A DNA stretch of 64,000 nt from Erwinia_E haradaeae_A (GTDB lineage Bacteria > Pseudomonadota > Gammaproteobacteria > Enterobacterales > Enterobacteriaceae), in the NCBI RefSeq assembly GCF_900698965.1, contig NZ_LR217725.1, positions 868,001 through 932,000 of the forward strand, read 5' to 3'. Position numbers and translations under genes: made by a program. Under the pieces are notes generated by a model. That model made no database searches and was not told the origin of the DNA. It was given only the letters and a program-made list of their open reading frames with translations. Within the stretch, counting starts at the first letter, position 1; each line of letters begins with the position of its first letter. Positions 37,662 through 47,486 of this stretch are shown in pieces.

Positions 37662-40301
37662 ATGATTAAAAGTACTTCACAAATTCGTCAAGAATTTCTT
37701 AATTTTTTCCACAGCAAGGGTCATCAGATTATTACTAGCAGCCCACTGATACTGCCTGACGATACAACGCTATTATTTACTAATGCTGGTATGAATCAAT
37801 TTAAGGATATTTTTCTTGGTCAGAAAAAACCAAAATATACTCGTATAACTACTGCTCAACGTTGCTTGAGAGTCGGCGGTAAACATAATGACCTAGAAAA
37901 GGTAGGCTATACTGCGCGTCACCATACATTTTTTGAAATGCTTGGCAACTTTAGCTTTGGGGATTATTTTAAACAAGAGGCTATCTCACTTGCATGGGAA
38001 TTACTGACTAGCTCAAAATGGTTTGGTTTACCAAAGGATAAATTATTAGTCACAGTATATGCAGACGATCATGACACTTTTAAAATTTGGGAAAAAAAAA
38101 TTGGCTTACCGCTCGAACGTATTATACGGATCGGTGATAATAGAGGCAGTGCTTATGCCTCAGATAACTTCTGGCAAATGAGCGAAACAGGTCCTTGTGG
38201 ACCATGCTCTGAAATATTCTTCGACCACGGTGCGCACATTAAAGGAGGCCTACCAGGAAGCACAGATGAGGGTGGTGACCGTTATATTGAGATATGGAAT
38301 CTTGTTTTTATGCAGTTTAATCGTAAATCTAATGGCACCATGATACCTCTACCGATGCCAGCGGTCGATACGGGAATGGGACTAGAACGTATTACAGCAG
38401 TTCTTCAAAATGTTCACTCAAATTATAACATTGATCTATTTCAAAAGCTAATTCAATCAATCATTCAAATTACAGGCACTACAAAAATTCACGATAAATC
38501 TTTACACGTTATTGCAGATCATATTAGATCATGTGCGTTTCTCATTGCAGATGGCGTATTACCATCAAATGAGAATCGCTCTTATGTATTGCGTCGTCTG
38601 ATCCGCAGAGCTGTACGTCACGGATACACTTTGGGTGCACAAAAAGGCTTCTTTTGTAAGCTAGTATCTCCATTGATTCATGTAATGGATGAATCGGCGG
38701 AAACCCTGAAGCGGTATCAAAATAAAGTGGAACAAGTTTTGAAAACTGAAGAAGAAAAATGCGACAAAACACTAGAAAAGGGACTTTTTCTATTAAATCA
38801 AGAACTAAGTAAGACATCAGACGATACACTTAATGGTGAGACGCTATTCCGCCTATATGACACATTTGGGTTTCCGATAGAATTAGTGGAAGATATATGC
38901 CGTGAGCGTCACATAAGCGTAGATAAAGTGGGTTTTACGCTTGCAATGAAAGAACAACGCCAGCGAGCAAGAAACGCAAGTGGTTTTCATACTAATTATA
39001 ACAATGTGCTCTATATTACTCATAAATCTGAATTCAAAGGTTATGATTGCCTACAACTAAATGCAGTCATTTCTATTGTTATAGTTAATGAAGAAATAGT
39101 AGATACTATCTATGCCGGGCAAGATGGTGTCATTATTCTTGATTGTACCCCATTCTATCCTGAAGGTGGTGGGCAAGTTGGCGATCAAGGCACTCTAACA
39201 GCCCATAATCATACCTGTTTTATAATTAAAAATACAAAAAAATATGCTCAGGCCATTGGTCATATCGGTACACTTACTCATGGAAGACTGAGTAAAGGCG
39301 ATACAGTGCTAGCGCAAGTTGATAAAGAAAATCAGATAAGTATTCGCCTAAATCATTCAGCCACTCACCTATTGCAAGCTGCTTTACGCTTAATTCTGGG
39401 TCCAAAAGTTACGCAAAAAGGGTCCTTAATTAATGCACAATACTTACGTTTTGATTTTTCATATGATCAACCTATGACGCAAGCAGAGACTCGTGAAGTT
39501 GAAGCAATAGTGAATAAACAAATTCGTCGAAACTTGCCTATTGAGGTACATATAATGGAACTAAATAAAGCGATAACTCTTGGAGCGATGGCTTTATTTA
39601 CTGAAAAATACGACCAATATGTACGAGTTTTAAAAATAGATGACTTTTCTATAGAGCTTTGTGGGGGCACGCATGCTCAGCGTACGGGCGATATAGGTCT
39701 TTTTCATATTACCTCTGAATCAGGTAGTGCATCAGGGGTGAGACGCATTGAAGCCGTAACTGGAGAAGAGGCATTATCAAAAATATATCATCCATACGAC
39801 GCATTATCAGACATTGCTCAACTGCTCAGAGTCAATCACCGCAATCTATATAAAAAAGTGAGCTCCCTTATAGACTGTGTACAAACTTTGGAAAAAAAAA
39901 CTCAGAATCTACAGCATCAACAAGCTATACAAGAAAGCCTGCTACTGAGAAAAAAGGCTATAGAAATAAAAAATATTCAAATAGTAATCAGTCATGTAAA
40001 CGTCTCAGAACCTAAAATACTACGTATCTTAGTAGATAATCTCAAACACCACTTAGGCTCAGCAATTATTGTATTAGCAACTATTTCGAACGGAAAAGTA
40101 TCTCTAGTTACTGGTGTAACCAAAGATCTAACTCATCATACTACAGCTACTGAGCTTCTGAAGTACCTGGCGAAACAGATTCATGGAAAGGGCGGTGGAA
40201 GCCAACATCTAGCGCAGGCAACCGGTGTAAATATAGAGGCTTTACCTACAGCTTTAACTAACGTAAAATCATGGATTTCAGATAAAATTAAAATAATCTA
40301 A
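37662..40301 (+). CDS. alaS: Alanyl-tRNA synthetase
   Basis: Charges tRNA-Ala; 879 residues (E. coli 876). Class II aminoacylation domain (about 1-460: FTNAGMNQFKDIFLG, RHHTFFEMLGNFSFGDYF, DTGMGLERI), editing domain with HSATH and CGGTHA metal sites (about 560-670), and C-terminal oligomerisation domain ending in HGKGGGSQHLAQATG. The complete C-terminal domain is kept, unlike some reduced genomes. Its G3:U70-dependent substrate tRNA-Ala(GGC) is at 55952. csrA follows on the same strand, as in E. coli. Confidence 0.97.
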   Translation: MIKSTSQIRQEFLNFFHSKGHQIITSSPLILPDDTTLLFTNAGMNQFKDIFLGQKKPKYTRITTAQRCLRVGGKHNDLEKVGYTARHHTFFEMLGNFSFGDYFKQEAISLAWELLTSSKWFGLPKDKLLVTVYADDHDTFKIWEKKIGLPLERIIRIGDNRGSAYASDNFWQMSETGPCGPCSEIFFDHGAHIKGGLPGSTDEGGDRYIEIWNLVFMQFNRKSNGTMIPLPMPAVDTGMGLERITAVLQNVHSNYNIDLFQKLIQSIIQITGTTKIHDKSLHVIADHIRSCAFLIADGVLPSNENRSYVLRRLIRRAVRHGYTLGAQKGFFCKLVSPLIHVMDESAETLKRYQNKVEQVLKTEEEKCDKTLEKGLFLLNQELSKTSDDTLNGETLFRLYDTFGFPIELVEDICRERHISVDKVGFTLAMKEQRQRARNASGFHTNYNNVLYITHKSEFKGYDCLQLNAVISIVIVNEEIVDTIYAGQDGVIILDCTPFYPEGGGQVGDQGTLTAHNHTCFIIKNTKKYAQAIGHIGTLTHGRLSKGDTVLAQVDKENQISIRLNHSATHLLQAALRLILGPKVTQKGSLINAQYLRFDFSYDQPMTQAETREVEAIVNKQIRRNLPIEVHIMELNKAITLGAMALFTEKYDQYVRVLKIDDFSIELCGGTHAQRTGDIGLFHITSESGSASGVRRIEAVTGEEALSKIYHPYDALSDIAQLLRVNHRNLYKKVSSLIDCVQTLEKKTQNLQHQQAIQESLLLRKKAIEIKNIQIVISHVNVSEPKILRILVDNLKHHLGSAIIVLATISNGKVSLVTGVTKDLTHHTTATELLKYLAKQIHGKGGGSQHLAQATGVNIEALPTALTNVKSWISDKIKII

Positions 40302-40782
40302 TAAGGGGGGTTTTTTATTTAATACATCGACAAAGCAATATGTTTATTTTTATGCCGCGTCTCACATTAATTATCATGTAGCTTTCTCTTGTAAAGTGCA
40401 AGATTCTCTAGAAATGCTATGCTATCTAGCATAGATAAATCAAGTAGTAACATAGTCACAAGATAAACCATGTATTCTGTCGAACATTCATTAACCTATA
40501 AAATATATTTTGTAATAAAATATCTTATGATATAACAAAACCTGCCACGGTGCTCAGAAAACCATGCTCTGAAGAATCCTAAAAAACCAGACAGTATGAT
40601 ATATACTGTTAGGGTTATGATATAGCCTTTGATCTATATTCGGCCTTAAGCAGTGGCAGAAGACAGTATAGTATACATTTAAGACTACAGCGTCTAATCT
40701 AGCATATAATGTAGTATTCTAATACGTTTAGAACTCTCGAAACCCAGTGTAACAACTATATGAATCTGTTTAGGAGAAAACT
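40302..40782. other. Non-coding gap between alaS and csrA
   Basis: 481 nt, carrying the csrA promoter region. A GGGGGG-TTTTTT run follows alaS at about 40305-40316 but no stem pairs with it. Confidence 0.4.
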
Positions 40783-40968
40783 ATGCTTATTCTAACTCGT
40801 CGAGTTGGTGAAACCCTGATGATTGGTGATGAAGTAACTGTTACTGTGCTAGGAGTTAAAGGTAATCAGATACGTATTGGTGTTAATGCTCCTCAAAAAA
40901 TTTCAGTGCATCGTGAAGAGATTTATCAGCGCATACAGGCAGAAAAGACACAACAAACACTTTACTAA
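40783..40968 (+). CDS. csrA: CsrA, carbon storage regulator
   Basis: RNA-binding dimer that binds GGA motifs in mRNA leaders and controls translation and decay. 61 residues, identical length to E. coli and nearly identical core: MLILTRRVGETLMIGDEVTV, GNQIRIGVNAP, VHREEIYQRIQAEK. The RNA-contacting N-terminal LILTRR and the REEI segment are kept. AGGAG lies 6 nt before the ATG. It follows alaS as in E. coli; the serV/argV tRNAs that follow there are missing. A global regulator retained here implies post-transcriptional control of some genes. Confidence 0.97.
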   Translation: MLILTRRVGETLMIGDEVTVTVLGVKGNQIRIGVNAPQKISVHREEIYQRIQAEKTQQTLY

Positions 40969-42111
40969 CATCTCTTGTATGCAGCATAATTTAAAATATA
41001 AATAGTATTTATAACACGGCTCCTTTCTTGATGAATCACGCGCTGCATTGAGCATGTCACGTATCAGAATTTCGTCGGGGTAATTGCAAAAAAACAGTTT
41101 ACAATAAGCATAAAATTGCGGTAAAATGAAAATTAGATGGCTTCTTTTACTATTTCTCTACTAGTTATTAGGTTATCATTATTAGTAGAATCTAAGCCAT
41201 ATCGCCCTAGAAATTGTATTGCATAATCAAATCCTTTATATGCGCCAATGATACAGACAGCGTCATCATGAGCTATTCTGTAGCTTGCGACATACTGCAA
41301 TGCGAGCAACTGTTACGTATGCCAGATATTATCTATCATCTTGAGCATCTTGAGCATCTTGATAAATTACATAGTTAAACCATACTAATCCACACTGCTC
41401 TATAATAAATCAGTGAGATAAAATTAGAGGCACACTTAATCAGAGATGCATCTACTCAGAATTTTATAACCTACATAACACTATTCTAATAATCTAAAAT
41501 AGTTACTCATATCATATCATTAATTTGTTAAATACTAAGATATTGAAGCATTATACCTTCAATCACGGTCATTTATAATACAATCTTGTATCTGGTGTGA
41601 CCTAAAGTGTGCTATATCATATAGTACTGCAGAAAAATCATGTAAAATATACAGATCAATATTAAACTAGAACAATCAGCACGCTAAACCAAGAGTATGT
41701 CTATTACATGACATACACATACAGTAAAGATATGATCAATACAATTTATATACTAAACTATAGTAATCTCTATCTAAATCATGTTCAGTATGAATCAAAT
41801 CACATTTTTTGACCGCAGTCCTACTCAATAACAAGATAATGTAATCGATTATTCTAAATAAACCTACAGCTATCCTGATCTGCCTCAATCTTGTAAAATA
41901 TGGTTTTATTTTATAAGATTAATGGGTGCTTGTACTAGTGATTATCTTGAGACAATCACTAAAGTCTAACCGGTGTAACTAAAACATTACACCTTACTAC
42001 AGCGTATGAGAAGCATAGCCTTGTATTCTACAATAAACAATGCATGCACAATAGATTCGATCAGACTAGACATTCTTCTAACAAAAGCAAGTTTTTATAA
42101 GCATCATTCGT
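40969..42111. other. Non-coding gap between csrA and lptF
   Basis: 1.14 kb without a recognisable gene. A minus-strand open run of about 60 codons ending at 41133 has balanced composition but no ATG and no clear family. Contains the 9-bp triple repeat at 41337-41363. Confidence 0.45.
41337..41363. repeat. Three-copy 9-bp tandem repeat
   Basis: CATCTTGAG, CATCTTGAG, CATCTTGAT in succession; the last unit has one mismatch. Confidence 0.9.
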
Positions 42112-43218
42112 GTGATTATTACTCGATACTTAGTTAGGGAAATACTGAAAACCCAAACAACCATCTTATTTATTCTATTCTTAGTTTTCTTTTGTCAAAA
42201 ATTAGTAAAAATACTGGGATCTACAGTAGCAAGTGATATCCCAATTAATATAGTGCTCACAGGATTAGGTCTTAGTATACCAATCATGGCACAGCTAATC
42301 CTACCGTTAAGTTTAGTTTTAGCTATTTTAATTACACTAGGCAGGCTATATAGTGATCACGAAATCATTGTAATGCACGCTTGTGGCCTAGGTAAACGCA
42401 TACTAATGCAAGCTACTATGAGCATCATACTGCTAACTATGTTAATAGCATCTATTAATAGTGGCTGGATAGGACCCTGGTCTGCGCGATACCAATACAC
42501 GATGATACAAAATGCAAGGATGACTCTTAGTGAACGATCATTAATTCCAGGGCAATTTCAAAAATTAGCTAACGGAAATATAGTATTCTTTGTTCAAGCA
42601 ATCAGAGATAATTCTCTTAAAGAAATTTTTCTTACACAATTACACCAAAAAGGGAACAGTCGACCTTATATTGTTACTGCAGAATATGGACACATAAAGC
42701 GCAGAGAGGATGGTGCTCAAATAATCACACTAAATAACGGAGTACAATTCGAGGGAACTGTATTATTTGATGATTTTCGGATTACAAGTTTTAAGAATTA
42801 TCAGGCAATAATTTATCCTCCACGCATTAACCAAAGCATCTGTAATACTGAACAAATGAGCTTTCCTGCTTTATGGCTTTCTGATATGAAAAAACCTGAC
42901 TACCGCAGTGAACTGCACTGGCGTTTAACACTAGTATTCTCAGTATTTGCTATGGGATTAATAGCTGTACCGCTCAGTACAGTCAATGCCCGACATGGAC
43001 GCTTACTTTCAATGTTACCAGCGATTCTTTTATATCTCGCCTTTTTTCTACTGCAAAGCTTAATGCAATCTAGTGGTAAAAAAGGTTATCTTAACCCTGC
43101 ACTCTCGATGTGGTTGATTAACCTGACCTATTTAGGAATAGGTATAATATTAAATATCTGGGATACTATGCCTGTTCGTCGATTGCGTGAACGCTTTATC
43201 TGCAGAGATATAATTTAG
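42112..43218 (+). CDS. lptF: LptF, LPS export ABC transporter permease
   Basis: Inner-membrane permease of the LptB2FG complex that extracts LPS and passes it to LptC. 368 residues (E. coli 366): N-terminal helices (YLVREILKTQTTILFILFLVFFCQKLVKILG), periplasmic beta-jellyroll (about 130-265: IVFFVQAIRDNSLKEIFL, TLNNGVQFEGT) and C-terminal helices ending NIWDTMPVRRLRERF. The start is GTG at 42112, set by alignment to MIIIRYLVRE; no good Shine-Dalgarno. lptG follows after 1 nt. Confidence 0.96.
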   Translation: MIITRYLVREILKTQTTILFILFLVFFCQKLVKILGSTVASDIPINIVLTGLGLSIPIMAQLILPLSLVLAILITLGRLYSDHEIIVMHACGLGKRILMQATMSIILLTMLIASINSGWIGPWSARYQYTMIQNARMTLSERSLIPGQFQKLANGNIVFFVQAIRDNSLKEIFLTQLHQKGNSRPYIVTAEYGHIKRREDGAQIITLNNGVQFEGTVLFDDFRITSFKNYQAIIYPPRINQSICNTEQMSFPALWLSDMKKPDYRSELHWRLTLVFSVFAMGLIAVPLSTVNARHGRLLSMLPAILLYLAFFLLQSLMQSSGKKGYLNPALSMWLINLTYLGIGIILNIWDTMPVRRLRERFICRDII

Positions 43219-43219
43219 C

Positions 43220-44299
43220 ATGCTTAGTATACTTGATAAGTATATTTGTAAAACAATATTTTATAATATTCTCGCAACACTTTTTGTATTGGTATCTCTC
43301 TCTAGTATAATTAAATTTGTCGATCAATTAAGAAAAATCGGACAAGGCACGTATACTGCACCTAGTGCTCTTTTATATACAATACTCAGTATACCTAAGG
43401 ATATTGAAGTATTTTTTCCAATGGCGGGTCTGCTAGGCGCTGTAATAGGATTAGGCGCACTTATGCAGTACAAAGAGCTAATTGCAATGCAAGCCTCTGG
43501 TTTTACTCGTATAAGAATTGTAGAATCAGTAATGAAAATTACTATTCCTCTTATATTTATCATGATGGTTATTGGTGAATTTATCGCTCCTCTTGGAGAG
43601 CAGATAGCGCGTAATTACCGAGATAGCAGGCTAACGCATGCAGAACTTCGCCCTAATTACAACGAGGTATGGGCCATAGATAACGAAAATTTTGTGTTTA
43701 TTAAAAATATTTACAGCCCCAATTATATTGTTGGCGTTAACATTTACTGTTTTGATAAGACCAGACACCTGAAAATTATAAAATATGCAGTATCTGCTAA
43801 ATATAATACAAATAAAAAATTTTGGATATTAGAACAAGTTGATGAAGCCGATCTTAGCAATGTAACACAAGTTAAACATACTCATAAATTGCATCAAGAT
43901 TGGCACACTTCGTTGATACCCAGTAAACTACAAGTGCTTGCTCTTAGTCCAGAGACATTATCTATTAGAGGACTATATAGTTATGCAAAGTATTTTCAGC
44001 AAACCGGTCAACCAAGTATGCGTTATACATTCAGTATGTGGGAAAAAATTTTTCAACCATTATCTTTAGTGGTAATGATGCTCATGGCAATATCTTTTAT
44101 TTTTGGCCCTTTTCAGCACGCAGCCATGAGCATCAGGGTAGTTATGGGTGTTATATTGGGTTTTGTATTTTATATACTAAATCAGATTTTCGGACTACTT
44201 AGTTTGATTTGCCACACTCCTCCCATCTTAGGTGCCCTGCTGCCTAGCATAATTTTCTTTACTCTCAGTGTGATAATGCTAGTAATGTGGAAACAGTAA
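43220..44299 (+). CDS. lptG: LptG, LPS export ABC transporter permease
   Basis: Second permease of LptB2FG, 359 residues (E. coli 360). Membrane segments at both ends flank a periplasmic jellyroll (about 125-265: NEVWAIDNENFVFIKNI, RHLKIIKYAV). The cytoplasmic coupling segment LGALMQYKELIAMQASGFTRIRI contacts LptB. The C-terminus has the family motif FGPFQHAAMSIRVVMGVILGF. One nucleotide separates it from lptF, so the two are an operon. LptB, LptC, LptA and LptD/E lie outside the window. Confidence 0.96.
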   Translation: MLSILDKYICKTIFYNILATLFVLVSLSSIIKFVDQLRKIGQGTYTAPSALLYTILSIPKDIEVFFPMAGLLGAVIGLGALMQYKELIAMQASGFTRIRIVESVMKITIPLIFIMMVIGEFIAPLGEQIARNYRDSRLTHAELRPNYNEVWAIDNENFVFIKNIYSPNYIVGVNIYCFDKTRHLKIIKYAVSAKYNTNKKFWILEQVDEADLSNVTQVKHTHKLHQDWHTSLIPSKLQVLALSPETLSIRGLYSYAKYFQQTGQPSMRYTFSMWEKIFQPLSLVVMMLMAISFIFGPFQHAAMSIRVVMGVILGFVFYILNQIFGLLSLICHTPPILGALLPSIIFFTLSVIMLVMWKQ

Positions 44300-44712
44300 C
44301 AGGGAGAGGCATGAGACCTATTCACAAACCTGACTTTGATTTTTCTGAGATAGGTTAGCATTCAAATACAATCTTATCTTCTACAGGGTAGAAGAATTTA
44401 ATTCAATGCATTGTCAAGGTTAACACTATATTAGACTTGTAACATATCACACTCAAACTTATCGGCTCTGAAATAAGTTGTTATAGAACAACAATTTTAT
44501 TGAATACCACTTAGAACTTCCAATATCAATCAGGCACACTATCTGTAATTTTATCCATTATATAGGAGATATCGTTGTATATCGTAATGCAATTATGGAA
44601 TTCATATTACCTTTATAAGGATAATGAACGATAGAGGCTGTTATAGTCCAAGGTTATATACTTGACAACATAAATTATTTGAATCACTAAGAATTTCTAA
44701 AAGCATGCCACT

Positions 44713-44781
44713 TACCTCTATAAAATAAAACCTCTCTATAAATAATTATTATTTATAGAGAGGTTTTATTTTATAGAGGTA
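44713..44781. terminator. Perfect 34-bp palindrome, probable bidirectional terminator
   Basis: Left arm 44713-44746, one central T, right arm 44748-44781 exactly complementary. The inner stem CCTCTCTATAAATAAT / ATTATTTATAGAGAGG is followed on both strands by TTTTATTTT, so it reads as an intrinsic terminator from either side. The outer part of the palindrome consists of those A- and T-rich tracts pairing. It sits 414 nt past lptG and 268 nt past holB, so it may end both transcripts. A perfect 69-nt palindrome is unusual in a decaying genome. Confidence 0.75.
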
Positions 44782-44866
44782 TACATCTGATGAGGAGTGC
44801 ACACTTTAGCCAATCCAATATTCTAAGATTAGCTAAAGCTAGATATTATATCGATAGCCTGATAGC

Positions 44867-44891
44867 ATATGTGTCTTATCAAGACACATAT
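44867..44891. repeat. Perfect 11-bp hairpin between lptG and holB
   Basis: ATATGTGTCTT, loop ATC, AAGACACATAT. It lies 158 nt past the holB stop and may be a second 3'-end structure for holB; no T-tract follows. Confidence 0.65.
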
Positions 44892-45048
44892 CACATAACT
44901 CAACAACAAATTATGTCTAAAGACGTTCTCTAAATTATTCGAGTTAATCCAAATGTTATCCAAAATAATTATATATAAGATTCTTTATATATCGATTTTT
45001 GAGCAGATACTATACATATAGATATAGTATATCTTGATCAGACTAAAC

Positions 45049-46038
45049 TCATAAATCTTTTTGATAAGTAATATTATACTCCCACTGAAGCAATTGCCCT
45101 ATTAACAATAACTCACAGTTGATTCCTGAAATTGTTAACAACCTATATCTACACATCATCCACCTGTGCATACTCTCGTTGAGAACATGTTTTGGTAGCC
45201 ATTGCGCAATACGCATCACTAATGATTCCTGATCTAGATTACTGATGAACTGTACCGCACCTTGAGTCCACTTTGCGGCATCAACCAAGAGAGAGCATAA
45301 CCATTCGATACATTTAATTACATTATTCTGATGTAACACTGGCAGTAAACTTAAAAGATCACCATTAATGGCCTCAGAAAGAGCATCGCATACTTTTAAG
45401 CGATGACGCCAACATGACTCTGATAGTAACTTTAGAGCTTTTACTGGTCCACCATAAGATAAACGAAGTGCTGTGTTATGCTTCTGAAGGTCAGCAGAAT
45501 GCTGACGACGTAACCATATAAGACTTAGCTCTTTATTAGGAATAGATAATTTCCATAAGAGACAGCGACTGCGTAGTGTATCTAAAAGTCGCTCAAAGTC
45601 ACGAAGATAAAGAAAAAACCAGGTATTAGAGGGGGGTTCTTCTATAACTTTTAGCAATGCGTTAGCAGCAGAGGCTGTTAATTGATGCGCCTCTAATAAG
45701 CAAACTATCTTAGCTCCTCCCAAACTAGCGTGATGATGCAATTTGTCTTTAACCTGACGTATACTATCAATACCAATTGTATTCTGACTTTTTTCAGATT
45801 CTATATGATATACGTCAGGATGATTGCCAGCGCGCATTAATCTACAGGAATAACATGTACCGCAACTTCTTATCTCCTTGCGCTGATGGCATATCAACCA
45901 TCTCGCTATTGCTCCAATTAACGACTTCGATCCCATACCAGATGACGATTGAATGAGTAATGCATGATGTCCGCGATTTACGATATACTGTGTAAGTATT
46001 TGACGATAACTACAATTTAACCAAGGGTACCAATGCAT
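45049..46038 (-). CDS. holB: DNA polymerase III subunit delta-prime
   Basis: Subunit of the clamp loader. 329 residues (E. coli 334). AAA+ fold with a degenerate P-loop (SSSGMGSKSLIG), zinc site CGTCYSCRLMRAGNHPDVYHIE, sensor block ANALLKVIEEPPSNTWFFLYLRD and TLRSRCLLWKL (arginine-finger SRC motif). The N-terminus MHWYPWL matches E. coli. tmk, its usual upstream partner, is absent. A stand-alone delta-prime implies that a standard Pol III clamp loader is kept elsewhere. Confidence 0.94.
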   Translation of the reverse strand: MHWYPWLNCSYRQILTQYIVNRGHHALLIQSSSGMGSKSLIGAIARWLICHQRKEIRSCGTCYSCRLMRAGNHPDVYHIESEKSQNTIGIDSIRQVKDKLHHHASLGGAKIVCLLEAHQLTASAANALLKVIEEPPSNTWFFLYLRDFERLLDTLRSRCLLWKLSIPNKELSLIWLRRQHSADLQKHNTALRLSYGGPVKALKLLSESCWRHRLKVCDALSEAINGDLLSLLPVLHQNNVIKCIEWLCSLLVDAAKWTQGAVQFISNLDQESLVMRIAQWLPKHVLNESMHRWMMCRYRLLTISGINCELLLIGQLLQWEYNITYQKDL

Positions 46039-47066
46039 GCAATGCCTATCCTTAACTGATTTTATTGTTACGTTTTATCAATAATATTATTACGTTTTAT
46101 CAAAAAAATTATATTCCACTAACCTATATCTAGCATTATATTACATTAAAAACATAGCGTTATATAATGACGATAGAACAGACTACACCACACCCTCTAA
46201 TCGAATAGAGAGTGTATAGACCATAAACCTTATTGCTAGACTAACATAATGCTATACTTATATTATAATTTTAAGGGTATTTAGTTAGACGAAGAATACG
46301 CTATCTATAAACGCATAAGACATGTACTGACGAATCACTTTCCTTAAACACGCTGATCATAATTTATCCTTAGATTTATTCAAAAATAAAATCTGTGCGG
46401 GCTCTAGCCGAGCAGTTAATTTCAGGGTATACATTCATAGAGAGATTGATTATACAATATCTTTCAAACCACCTGTATTTTAATTTTAACCCTGTGTTTC
46501 ACTTTTGACATGTTAATAATAAACCCCTTTTTGATCAGAAATGAGATCTTATCTGGGATATCTATGCAAGCATATCAGGGTATTAGTTTACTCATAACAC
46601 ATGATCTTCTATGACTATGATTTATAATTTATAATAAGCATTACCTTTGCAAGTTCAGTAAAAGCTAAAGCACTTAATTTTTATCTTATCAGGACAAGTC
46701 CTGGTAGAGGTCATAGCAGCCTCTGGCTATATACCTGCAGTATATCTTTTGTCAGGTAAATCTTTCACATAAACAGACCCGCTTACACAATACTATAACT
46801 ATAGTCTATAAGTTATACAAAACATCATATGGATAACTTAAAAATTTTCATTAATTGCATCAACTATAGTACCTATAGTTGTATTCTGTGATGATATTGT
46901 CATACTTAAAACGAGCATATTGCCTTGTGATGACTCGTTATAATGAAGAAAGATAGTAGTTAGTATGAGAATTTTTAGACATGGACTATCTTTTATATAG
47001 ATCTTATAAAATAAGAAATTCTACTATGTAACAACTACTAAATGATTACATATCATTCTTAACTTA
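46039..47066. other. Non-coding gap between holB and rpmG
   Basis: 1.03 kb without a recognisable gene. Contains the direct repeat 46068-46102 and a small CAGGAC-AA-GTCCTG hairpin at 46690-46703. Confidence 0.45.
46068..46102. repeat. Direct repeat, 13-bp unit at 22-bp period
   Basis: TTACGTTTTATCA occurs at 46068-46080 and 46090-46102. Confidence 0.88.
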
Positions 47067-47234
47067 TTATTTAATCTTAGCCTCTTTATAAAGCACGTGT
47101 TGACGCACTACTGGATCAAATTTTTTTAATTCTAGTTTTTCAACCTTATTACGTTTGTTCTTTGTAGTTGTATAAAAATGACCTGTACCAGCAGATGAAA
47201 TCATTTTAATTATCTCACGAACACCTTTTGCCAT
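47067..47234 (-). CDS. rpmG: 50S ribosomal protein L33
   Basis: Small gene of 55 residues, equal to E. coli L33: begins MAKGVREIIKMISSAGTGHF, then YTTTKNKRNKVEKLELKKFDP and ends HVLYKEAKIK. It is the cysteine-free type, which does not bind zinc. It follows rpmB by 15 nt on the same strand, the conserved rpmB-rpmG operon. L33 is dispensable in E. coli under normal growth. Confidence 0.97.
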   Translation of the reverse strand: MAKGVREIIKMISSAGTGHFYTTTKNKRNKVEKLELKKFDPVVRQHVLYKEAKIK

Positions 47235-47249
47235 ATTAAAATCCCCCTA

Positions 47250-47486
47250 TTAATACCTATGACCGTATCTTCGTAAATCAGCTAAAACTTTTTCAATACC
47301 ATTTTTATCAATAATACGAATACCTTTTGCAGATAGCCGTAGCTTGATAAAGCGTTTTTCATCTTCAACCCAAAAACGATGTAAGTGTAAATTGGGAAGA
47401 AAACGGCGCTTTGTTGCATTCATTGCATGTGAACGGTTATGTCCAGTCACGGGGCGCTTTCCAGTAACTGCGCAGATATGTGACAT
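47250..47486 (-). CDS. rpmB: 50S ribosomal protein L28
   Basis: 78 residues, same length as E. coli. MSHICAVTGKRPVTGHNRSH and ATKRRFLPNLHLHRFWVE are diagnostic. GAGG lies 7 nt before the ATG. First gene of rpmB-rpmG; the usual upstream coaBC and downstream mutM are not found. Confidence 0.97.
   Translation of the reverse strand: MSHICAVTGKRPVTGHNRSHAMNATKRRFLPNLHLHRFWVEDEKRFIKLRLSAKGIRIIDKNGIEKVLADLRRYGHRY

Larger units (their letters stand above)
44300..45048. other. Convergent lptG/holB intergenic region
   Basis: 749 nt between convergent genes. It contains the large palindrome 44713-44781 and the hairpin 44867-44891, and no gene. Confidence 0.55.

Noticed and set aside
40305..40316. G-run followed by T-run after alaS as an intrinsic terminator
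   Set aside because: No complementary C-run upstream, so no stem can form.
41133..41312. About 60 open codons on the minus strand after csrA, considered as a remnant of yqaB or another HAD phosphatase
   Set aside because: Only vague similarity to the last HAD motif, and the strand is opposite to that expected from E. coli synteny.
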